DNA from: Prevotella sp. CAG:485
GTDB taxonomy: Bacteria > Bacteroidota > Bacteroidia > Bacteroidales > Muribaculaceae
Assembly (NCBI GenBank): GCA_000437495.1
Contig: FR897861.1
Location: forward strand, 1 to 7,233
Direction of reading: 5' to 3'
Length of the DNA stretch: 7,233 nucleotides
The notes below the pieces were generated by a model, which had not been told where the DNA came from, did no database searches, and was given only the letters and a program-made list of their open reading frames with translations. Below are positions 1 to 5,275 of the stretch, in pieces. Within the stretch, counting starts at the first letter, position 1. The number at the start of each line of letters is the position of its first letter. The position numbers and the translations under genes were made by a program.

Positions 1-599
1 CCCTGCCACGGAATTACACCGCTGCCCCAAATTATGCGCTTCTTTGCACTTTCCACGAGCCGAGAAATAATCATATTAGCATCGAATATCTGACCTTGAA
101 ACAGAATTCCTTCCTTGGGAGGCAAAGAAGTTCTCACAAAGAAATCGACCTTTTCATCCAACCTCAACAGATGCCTGTCGTGCTCTGACAAGCGTCTGTC
201 AATGCGGTCCTCCATCTGCATAAGTCGCTGATTCACAGAATATCCACGCAGGAGATAATCCTTCAGCACCTTATTTGCCCACTGGCGGAACTGAGTGCCA
301 CGCACCGACTTAACTCTATAACCGACTGATATGATGACATCAAGATTATAGAACTTGGTCCGATATGCTTTGCCATCGGCGGCAGTTAGTAAAGATTCCT
401 TACATACTGAATTCTCTTCCAACTCCCCTTCTTTGAATATATTCCTTATATGAAGTGTGATGTTGTTTCTGGTAGACTGAAAGAGTTCTGCCATTTGTGC
501 CTGAGTGAGCCACACAGTTTCGTTTTCGAGGCGTACTTTAAGCTTCATAGTCTCGTCAGGCTGATATATTATAATCTCGTTTCCTTTTGAAGAATCCAT
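1..599 (-). CDS. RhuM-family (virulence RhuM-like) DNA-binding protein, partial, C-terminus cut by window edge
   Basis: I translated this by hand from the ATG at 599-597; 199 codons are open to the left edge, where the gene is cut. Seen: an N-terminal winged-helix-like segment with WLTQAQMAELF (residues 30-40), then TRNNITLHI (43-51), FKEGELEENSV (55-65), TAADGKAYRT (72-81), YNLDVIISVGYRVKSVRGTQFR (84-105) and WANKVLKDYL. This is the signature order of the RhuM family, named after a Salmonella SPI-3 gene and widespread in Bacteroidales accessory DNA. A charged, probably coiled-coil stretch follows (about 120-155), then LPPKEGILFQGQIFDA. The molecular role of the family is not settled; DNA binding is inferred from the N-terminal fold. 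Residues 191-199 (bases 1-29) do not match the usual continuation. G+C is about 44% by hand count, lower than the rest of the window, consistent with horizontal transfer. Family assignment is firm; function is not. Confidence 0.88.
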   Translation of the reverse strand, partial: MDSSKGNEIIIYQPDETMKLKVRLENETVWLTQAQMAELFQSTRNNITLHIRNIFKEGELEENSVCKESLLTAADGKAYRTKFYNLDVIISVGYRVKSVRGTQFRQWANKVLKDYLLRGYSVNQRLMQMEDRIDRRLSEHDRHLLRLDEKVDFFVRTSLPPKEGILFQGQIFDANMIISRLVESAKKRIIWGSGVIPWQ

Positions 600-602
600 A
601 TG

Positions 603-610
603 CAAAGGTA
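603..610 (-). promoter_or_regulatory. Bacteroidetes -7 element for the rhuM-like gene
   Basis: Read on the minus strand the site is TACCTTTG, an exact match to TAnnTTTG, the -7 consensus of Bacteroidetes primary sigma factors. It ends only three bases before the ATG at 599. Because transcription usually begins about 5-8 bases after this element, the transcript would start at or just inside the first codon, so it may be leaderless. I see no convincing -33 TTG at the usual spacing, only an A/T-rich tract. Confidence 0.5.
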
Positions 611-744
611 TAAAAAAATTTTACTACATGAATCTCACCGCTTTCTTAAATGCACCTGATGCCGACCTTAAACGACTGCTTGCTGTGGCCTGTGAATCAC
701 CTCCCGGCGACCCCAAAAACGACTAAGGGGGCTTGTCCTCAAAT

Positions 745-792
745 AAAAAAAGAGCTAAATCCTGTCTTCCAAGAACTTAGCTCCGGCTTTTT
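745..792 (-). terminator. Intrinsic terminator of the 858-1586 lipoprotein gene, possibly bidirectional
   Basis: A perfect 7-bp inverted repeat, GAGCTAA (752-758) and TTAGCTC (777-783), encloses an 18-base loop. On the minus strand the stem is followed directly by seven T (complement of 745-751), the classic rho-independent layout, about 75-105 bases past the stop of the minus-strand lipoprotein gene. On the plus strand the stem is followed within a few bases by five T (788-792), so it could also stop rightward transcription from the rhuM side. It insulates the rhuM-like gene from the lipoprotein gene. Confidence 0.78.
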
Positions 793-857
793 GCGGTTTA
801 GCGGACAGTAATATAAACTTTACGGGAGATGGGTGCGGTCAATTCGGAAGCCTGGGG

Positions 858-1586
858 TTAGTCGAGACCATGGAAGGTCTGGCCGACAGAGATTTGCTTA
901 ACGTAAACGTAGCAACTCGACCAGCTGCTGGCAATGTAGTAAGGCTGTCCGGCGGGTCGCACCGTCTGAATCTGAACGTCTTTCGACGTCTCGGAGCCGG
1001 AGTATTTCAGACGGAAGGTGTAGACGGTGCCACCAAGCAGCTCTGACTTCTCACTGCCCTGATATGTTAGTTCAAAAGTGTAGGGGCGCGTGGGGTTATA
1101 GCCGTTGTCGGGAGAAGCTCCTTTCAGAAATGCCGCCACCTGATAGGGGCGGAAGCAGTTGGCGTCGGTGCCTTTGTACATATCGAGCAGACGCTGCTGC
1201 AGACGGTCGGTGAAGGTCGATGCGGTGCATGCCGATTTGATGCACTCCAGGCCAATCTTAGACCCGCGCTGATAGTAGACTTCCATGCCCACAAGTGGTA
1301 GTATGGCCGCGCCGACGGGGTGAGTACCGATATGTTCCTGTAAATAGAGGAATGAGCGTAGCGAGCCGGGAAAGGCACTGAGGGTAACGGAGACTGTGCT
1401 GCCCGGGTGGGGGTCGGTGATGTCGAAGTCGCCTTTTATTGTGCTAAAGACTTTGGCGTCATCGGGCGACTTGATGCCGTTCCACACAGGGCTGTTAGGG
1501 TCATCATCATTGCTGCATGAGGTGGCAACGCACAACACTGTGCCGACAGCGCACAGAGCGGCAATAAAGAGTTTGTTTCCTTTCAT
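858..1586 (-). CDS. Putative surface-exposed lipoprotein, unrecognised family
   Basis: This is a 242-residue SPII lipoprotein. Residues 1-23 form a signal peptide (MKGNK, then a hydrophobic core) ending in the lipobox ATSC, with lipidated Cys24. It is followed by SNDDDP: acidic residues right after the Cys resemble the Bacteroidetes lipoprotein export signal that sends lipoproteins to the outer face of the outer membrane, so surface display is inferred. I do not recognise the mature domain. It is rich in aromatic residues and beta-prone segments (for example TYQGSEKSELLGGTVYTFRLKY and the C-terminal SCYVYVKQISVGQTF) and has Cys at about 115, 119, 144 and 225, which could pair in an oxidising compartment. 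It is transcribed divergently from the AraC regulator and ends in a good terminator, so it looks monocistronic. The ATG at 1586 is preceded by an A/T-rich leader about 30 bases long. The gene is real; its function is unknown. Confidence 0.85.
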   Translation of the reverse strand: MKGNKLFIAALCAVGTVLCVATSCSNDDDPNSPVWNGIKSPDDAKVFSTIKGDFDITDPHPGSTVSVTLSAFPGSLRSFLYLQEHIGTHPVGAAILPLVGMEVYYQRGSKIGLECIKSACTASTFTDRLQQRLLDMYKGTDANCFRPYQVAAFLKGASPDNGYNPTRPYTFELTYQGSEKSELLGGTVYTFRLKYSGSETSKDVQIQTVRPAGQPYYIASSWSSCYVYVKQISVGQTFHGLD

Positions 1587-1622
1587 TTAATGGAGTGTTT
1601 TAGCTGATTATTTTTGATGTGG

Positions 1623-1630
1623 CAAAGTTA
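1623..1630 (-). promoter_or_regulatory. Bacteroidetes -7 element for the surface lipoprotein gene
   Basis: The minus strand reads TAACTTTG, an exact fit to TAnnTTTG, 36 bases before the ATG at 1586. The predicted transcription start near 1616 gives an untranslated leader of about 30 bases that is A-rich just before the ATG. No good -33 TTG lies at the expected distance, which would fit a promoter that needs an activator; an inverted TTGACATT box lies 41 bases upstream. Confidence 0.5.
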
Positions 1631-1671
1631 TCTGAAGACCCGGCGTTGCGGATATAAATACGGGGACAAAC

Positions 1672-1679
1672 AATGTCAA
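1672..1679 (-). promoter_or_regulatory. Inverted TTGACATT box upstream of the lipoprotein promoter (possible AraC half-site)
   Basis: The plus strand reads AATGTCAA, the exact reverse complement of the two TTGACATT boxes on the other side of the intergenic region. It lies 41 bases upstream of the lipoprotein -7 element, nearly the same distance as between the distal plus-strand box and the AraC -7 element (40 bases). Binding by the adjacent AraC protein is inference. Confidence 0.3.
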
Positions 1680-1743
1680 AAGGCTGACTTTATAGGATTT
1701 AAATTGCAAAAAATCAACATTTTACGGCAGCAATGTTACGCGT

Positions 1744-1772
1744 TTGACATTTCCTGTTCCGCTATTGACATT
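1744..1772 (+). promoter_or_regulatory. Two direct TTGACATT repeats 21 bp apart (possible AraC operator)
   Basis: TTGACATT occurs at 1744-1751 and again at 1765-1772, a start-to-start spacing of exactly 21 bp, two turns of B-DNA. AraC-family proteins typically bind direct half-sites on one face of the helix at this kind of spacing; the araI1/I2 half-sites of E. coli are the model case. The second box overlaps the -33 area of the predicted AraC promoter, so the protein could activate or repress there. An AACATT/AATGTT inverted repeat (1716-1721 and 1732-1737) lies just upstream. Function is inferred from geometry and position only. Confidence 0.4.
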
Positions 1773-1799
1773 GGCTTGCTGTTATTGAGTATAATTTTG
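1771..1799 (+). promoter_or_regulatory. Bacteroidetes-type promoter of the AraC regulator and its operon
   Basis: A TTG at 1771-1773 is followed after 18 bases by TAATTTTG at 1792-1799, an exact match to the TAnnTTTG -7 element; another TTG at 1765-1767 lies 24 bases away. The predicted transcription start is near 1804-1807. That excludes the in-frame GTG at 1799 as the start codon, because it lies inside the -7 element, and supports the ATG at 1817 with a leader of only about 10-13 bases. Confidence 0.5.
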
Positions 1800-1800
1800 T

Positions 1801-1815
1801 GGGAAATAATTTCCC
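1801..1815. promoter_or_regulatory. Perfect 15-bp palindrome at the AraC transcription start
   Basis: GGGAAAT-A-ATTTCCC is a perfect 7+1+7 inverted repeat lying entirely between the -7 element (ends 1799) and the ATG (1817). As DNA it could be an operator for a dimeric repressor that blocks initiation. As RNA it could form a six-pair stem with a TAA loop at the extreme 5' end, directly in front of the start codon, and limit ribosome access. The sequence is certain; which role it plays, if any, is open. Confidence 0.45.
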
Positions 1816-1816
1816 G

Positions 1817-2302
1817 ATGGACTATATCGCATTTCTGACAGACCTCATGCAGTACATTCCCGCCAATGAGAGGCTCGGGAACTTTCAGGATTGTGTGTGG
1901 TCAATGGCCGGAAAACTGCAAAGTTTGGTCGATGCAATACCGTCTGAAATCTCCACTGCAAGGAATCGTCGGTTTCTCGACAATTGCATCCGTTACGCCC
2001 TGAAGCAAATGTATCACGGCAAGATTTCATACGCTGAATTCGCAGAAAAAATGGGAGCATCGCGGCCGCATCTCAACCGCCGGATACGCTTCCTCACCGG
2101 AATGACAATCACGGCATTTCTGCTGAGCCTGCGCATAACCATGGCCAAGGCTCTGCTCAGCGGCACTACCTATCCGGCAAACCTCATAGCCGAGCATTGC
2201 GGCATGAATACGCCTTCTTACTTCGGCGTGGTATTCAAGAAAGCCACCGGGGTGACGCCGGAAGGATACAGAAAAGAACGGCTTAAGAGCGGCCGGATAT
2301 AA
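1817..2302 (+). CDS. AraC-family transcriptional regulator, short form
   Basis: The protein has 161 residues from the ATG at 1817. An in-frame GTG at 1799 would add six residues but overlaps the predicted -7 element. Residues about 50-155 make a complete AraC/XylS DNA-binding domain: first helix-turn-helix YAEFAEKMGASRPHLNRRI (72-90), linker helix, second helix-turn-helix IAEHCGMNTPSYFGVVFKK (124-142), and the family's closing GVTPEGYRK (145-153). The N-terminal part is only about 50 residues, too short for a cupin sugar-binding or other standard sensor domain, so the signal is unknown or comes through another protein. It is probably the first gene of the rightward operon (21 bases to the next ORF), and it diverges from a surface lipoprotein gene. 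Candidate direct-repeat sites upstream suggest autoregulation and control of both directions. Family call is secure; targets are inferred. Confidence 0.9.
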   Translation: MDYIAFLTDLMQYIPANERLGNFQDCVWSMAGKLQSLVDAIPSEISTARNRRFLDNCIRYALKQMYHGKISYAEFAEKMGASRPHLNRRIRFLTGMTITAFLLSLRITMAKALLSGTTYPANLIAEHCGMNTPSYFGVVFKKATGVTPEGYRKERLKSGRI

Positions 2303-2323
2303 CGAAAAATCAGCATATTAAAT

Positions 2324-2914
2324 ATGGACGCAAAGAACAACAATGACAATATAGCGAAGGCCCCGACGGACCGTGAGGAGTGGATTGCGGTGCGCCGCAG
2401 TGCGCTGTATGACTATTTCAACCTTCCGGAAAAGAACAAGGCTGAGGCAGAAGCTCTCTTCGACAAGATGCGTGCCTTGACGGCCGAATGTGCCGACCAG
2501 GGTGAGTTCGAGACACGGCTGGCGCAGTCGCCATTGAATAAGGAATACACCGACCTCTTCACCAAAAACAGCCGCCACGTCAAGACAGGCGTCGGCATGG
2601 GCGGCAAGAAAGGATTGTACGCCGGTCTGGCAGGCAGCATGGCGGCTAATTCGGCTGTGAATATTGGCAAGCAGCAGTTGCGCAACCGCGCACGCGGGTG
2701 GCTCATCAACGCTCTTCCCGACGAGGTCTCCGACTGGCTCATCTACAAATGGTATAACATACCCGTGCTCGGCGAAATCAAAACCTTCTTCAACTTCAAG
2801 GACACGCTGCGCCGCTGGTTTGGCAAGAAACCGTATGTCAGCGTCCGCGAGCAGCGTGCCGCCGAAGAAGAAGCGGCAAAGGCTCAAGACAATGGCTCAA
2901 ATACGCATAATTAA
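2324..2914 (+). CDS. Hypothetical protein, small, no signal peptide
   Basis: This is a 196-residue protein I do not recognise. It starts 21 bases after the AraC gene, behind an A/T-rich leader (ATTAAAT before the ATG), with no TAnnTTTG between, and ends 6 bases before the next gene, so the three are very likely cotranscribed. There is no signal peptide. Residues about 15-85 are charged and helical. A glycine/alanine-rich, mildly hydrophobic stretch follows (about 90-112, starting VGMGGKKGLYAGLAG), then WLINALPDEVSDWLIYKWY (about 126-144) and PVLGEIKTFFNF, which look amphipathic rather than clearly transmembrane. The tail is charged and low in complexity (EQRAAEEEAAKAQ). It may sit at the inner face of the cytoplasmic membrane beside the exported products of its neighbours. 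Position, length and codon use support a real gene; no function is assigned. The long antisense reading frame over it is a shadow. Confidence 0.78.
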   Translation: MDAKNNNDNIAKAPTDREEWIAVRRSALYDYFNLPEKNKAEAEALFDKMRALTAECADQGEFETRLAQSPLNKEYTDLFTKNSRHVKTGVGMGGKKGLYAGLAGSMAANSAVNIGKQQLRNRARGWLINALPDEVSDWLIYKWYNIPVLGEIKTFFNFKDTLRRWFGKKPYVSVREQRAAEEEAAKAQDNGSNTHN

Positions 2915-2920
2915 GACCTC

Positions 2921-3988
2921 ATGAGAAAGGTCTTTGGATTCATTCTCCGCTTCAAAGAGCTGTTTGCAATTGCTGTCATCGCATTGCTTGCTCTCTTTCT
3001 TCACGGTTGCTCCACAGCCAATGCCATGGGCGCATGCGCTGTGGCCGACAAAGCGCATACGGATGCAGGCACAGACACCATGAGCATCTATTACCCTATA
3101 ATCGAAAAAGCTGCCGACATCATATCCGGCGGCAGGGCTCCTGACGACAACGATGGATGGACGGGTCTCTCAAGCATCATTACAACAGAGGTTGAAGGAG
3201 AGTCCGGCAAGTGGCTACACGAACTCGGCTGGGCTATCCGGGATATCAACGGCGACAATGTGCTGCTTATCGGTATAATTACCAACCACATTGACGGCGG
3301 ACAGGGAAATATGATTGTGGCACTGTACAACATCCGCAACGGCAAAGCCCGGAACCTCATCGACGCCGGTTATCGCGACGCGTGGTATCTGATGTGGCCG
3401 GGCGACTCATTCCTCGAACTGGGGGCGGCAAGTGCCTCATGCTCCATCTGTGCCCAATATCGCTATTTGCCGAATGAGACACCGCAAATTGCCTGCGACC
3501 ATTACAACTTTACGGGTCTGAACGAAGCCGGCGACCATGTCTTCTATCACAGCTACCTGCCCGGCGCAGACCCGGAAAAAGCCTCCAGACTCAACTGGGA
3601 ATGGCAGGATTGGAACCTCAATGAAAAGGATCTCGCCAACCAGACAATATATATACAGCTGACACCATTCGAGACTTTGCGCCCCGTAACAGCCTTTCAG
3701 GATGGAGATACGGTGAATTTCACCACATCCACCGATGTCTCGGATTTCAGGGTATGGCGTCTGTCAGACATCAATTATACCGACAACGGCACGATGACCT
3801 GCAATAAGACCTCGATGGGCGGATGCGACCGGCTGAAGGCTTTGGAGAACTTCAATGTGTTCATGCCTTTCCATGGCGACACTCCTATGTATGCCGTTTC
3901 ATACATAGACATGCTCGGTCATCCGGTATGGAAAGCGGTGATGCTCAGCGGCATGGACGGCAGTGTGCAGCTTTGGGATATTCCTTGA
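2921..3988 (+). CDS. Putative lipoprotein with a DxNxD loop, unrecognised family
   Basis: This is a 355-residue protein starting 6 bases after the previous stop. A long N-terminal signal (residues 1-29, hydrophobic core about 14-27) ends in a lipobox-like FLHGC, with Cys30 as lipidation site. The next residues, STANAM, lack the acidic export signal seen in the divergent lipoprotein, so it may stay periplasm-facing. The mature part contains WAIRDINGDNVLLIGIIT (from about 103); D108, N110 and D112 look like a calcium-binding DxNxD loop, and the context resembles the 'YAIxDIDGDG' segments of extracellular proteins with integrin-like or uncharacterised beta domains. A C174-S-I-C177 pair and later Cys residues could form disulfides. 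Trp/Tyr-rich beta segments fill the rest. The role is unknown; an envelope or calcium-related sensor or structural protein is possible. Cotranscription with its neighbours is likely. Confidence 0.83.
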   Translation: MRKVFGFILRFKELFAIAVIALLALFLHGCSTANAMGACAVADKAHTDAGTDTMSIYYPIIEKAADIISGGRAPDDNDGWTGLSSIITTEVEGESGKWLHELGWAIRDINGDNVLLIGIITNHIDGGQGNMIVALYNIRNGKARNLIDAGYRDAWYLMWPGDSFLELGAASASCSICAQYRYLPNETPQIACDHYNFTGLNEAGDHVFYHSYLPGADPEKASRLNWEWQDWNLNEKDLANQTIYIQLTPFETLRPVTAFQDGDTVNFTTSTDVSDFRVWRLSDINYTDNGTMTCNKTSMGGCDRLKALENFNVFMPFHGDTPMYAVSYIDMLGHPVWKAVMLSGMDGSVQLWDIP

Positions 3989-4031
3989 TTAAAGAAAAGA
4001 GTAAAGATGAACGAGATAACAACCGACATCA

Positions 4032-5162
4032 ATGACTAAGCAAGGCAAGAAGAATCAAAAAGTTAAGCTGAAGGATGTGCTTGAGGTGACGTTGTGGTTT
4101 GGCCTTGCAGTCATAGCCATAGTCATTGGCATAGCCTGCCTTTCGGGCGGCGGCGAAGAAGAGAAGGTTGCAGCTCAGATACCGGCCAAAATTACCGGCT
4201 TTGTCTATGACCCCGAACATCAGCTTGCCGACACCACCGTAGACAAGGTAAACACCCGGCTGCGAACTCTCATGCACAAAACCACGGCCGAGGTTGTGGT
4301 GGCAGTTGTGTCTGCTACAGGCAACCTCACCATTGAAGACTGGTCGCAACAGACCTTCGAGAGCCTCGGCATCGGCAAGAAGGATTTGGACAACGGGCTG
4401 CTGTTGGTTATAGCCACCGACCAACACAAGGCCCGAATCCACACAGGCTATGGTGTGGAGGGTGTACTCCCCGACGCAACCTGCTCCCGAATCCTGCACA
4501 GTCTTGTCAATCCCCAAATGGCGGCCGAGAAGTTTGACGTCGCCGTTGATTCAGCCACGCTTGTAATTGACTCTATCCTGACCAATCCCGCGAATACTGC
4601 GGAAATTATGTCGGAATATACCTCCGTACCGTCAGCAGCGAGTTCACTTGACCGCCAAAATCGCAAAGTGGCACATAAGGATGAAGATGTTGCAGCAGGT
4701 TATTGGACTCTTGGAGTAATTCTGTTGCTTATTCTGTTGATTGTAATTGTGCCGAAAATCTACACTCCACGCCGCGAGCGCTTCAAAAAGGGTCCCAAAC
4801 CGCCGGCTAAGAGAATAAAATATCTTAAATGTCCTGAATGTGGCAGGCAGAAATATCACCTCACGTTTGATGTGGTGACAAAAGCACCGCGATACAAGCA
4901 AGAGGGTAAAGGAGTGCGCAGATATTCCTGCGATGCCTGCGGACACTCGGCTCAGGAAAACTATACCATAGGAAGGCTGAAGAAATGGAGTCTCGACGGA
5001 ATCCTCTCCTTTATAGTCTTCGCCGCCAAAATGAAAAGTACCGGCGGCAACGATGCCGATACCGATGACGATAATTACTCAGGCGGCGGCAGTAGCTCTT
5101 CGTCGGGCGGCGACTTCAGCGGCGGCTCATCAGGCGGTGGCGGAGCTTCCTCCGAATGGTAA
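4032..5162 (+). CDS. TPM-domain (YgcG/Psb32-like) membrane protein with zinc ribbon and Gly/Ser tail
   Basis: The protein has 376 residues. An N-terminal transmembrane helix (about 17-38) is followed by a TPM domain (about 54-185): VYDPEHQLAD, EVVVAVVSATG, FESLGIGKKDLDNGLLLVIATD with the conserved D120-N121-G122, then IHTGYGVEGVLPDATCSRI. A second transmembrane helix spans about 224-241. Next comes a zinc ribbon with Cys pairs C267/C270 (CPEC) and C300/C303 (CDAC), and a low-complexity tail of Gly/Ser (about 350-376) ending SSGGGGASSEW, typical of YgcG-like proteins. TPM domains are linked to acid-phosphatase-like activity and repair of photosystem II in plants (Psb32/TLP18.3); the bacterial role is unclear, often envelope stress. 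With two helices, the TPM domain would face the periplasm and both ends the cytoplasm. No lemA, a frequent partner, is visible nearby. Gap to the previous gene is 43 bases. Confidence 0.9.
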   Translation: MTKQGKKNQKVKLKDVLEVTLWFGLAVIAIVIGIACLSGGGEEEKVAAQIPAKITGFVYDPEHQLADTTVDKVNTRLRTLMHKTTAEVVVAVVSATGNLTIEDWSQQTFESLGIGKKDLDNGLLLVIATDQHKARIHTGYGVEGVLPDATCSRILHSLVNPQMAAEKFDVAVDSATLVIDSILTNPANTAEIMSEYTSVPSAASSLDRQNRKVAHKDEDVAAGYWTLGVILLLILLIVIVPKIYTPRRERFKKGPKPPAKRIKYLKCPECGRQKYHLTFDVVTKAPRYKQEGKGVRRYSCDACGHSAQENYTIGRLKKWSLDGILSFIVFAAKMKSTGGNDADTDDDNYSGGGSSSSSGGDFSGGSSGGGGASSEW

Positions 5163-5215
5163 GACCGCCTGACCAGCCATGTTTCGCAATTAACATCAAC
5201 GTAGCAAGAATGTGT

Positions 5216-5223
5216 TCAATTTG
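5216..5223 (+). promoter_or_regulatory. Weak candidate -7 element before the 5276 gene
   Basis: TCAATTTG differs from TAnnTTTG at one position (C for A). It lies in the 113-base gap after the TPM gene, about 52 bases before the ATG at 5276, and the leader that follows is A-rich. No clear -33 TTG is seen at the right distance, and no terminator precedes it, so the downstream gene may equally be read from the upstream operon. Confidence 0.22.
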
Positions 5224-5275
5224 CTTCTAAAATACAGCATAATACAGAAAACAAACAACTTAATAACATAGACTT

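Noticed and set aside
1799..1801. GTG as start codon of the AraC regulator
   Set aside because: It lies in the TAATTTTG -7 element and would be upstream of the predicted transcript start; ATG at 1817 fits better and loses no domain residues.
1614..1838. 74-codon plus-strand frame upstream of the AraC gene
   Set aside because: It runs through the divergent control region with its promoters and repeats, has Cys/Ile-rich composition unlike the neighbours, and overlaps the AraC start in another frame.
2318..2887. 189-codon minus-strand frame
   Set aside because: It is antisense to the 2324-2914 gene over nearly its whole length, has no signal or domain I can see, and breaks the operon logic.
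4029..4517. 162-codon minus-strand frame
   Set aside because: It is antisense to the clear TPM domain, whose conserved motifs fix the coding strand.
5080..5157. GGC-rich repeated stretch as a DNA repeat element
   Set aside because: It is explained by the Gly/Ser-rich tail of the TPM protein, a family trait, not by a mobile or regulatory repeat.
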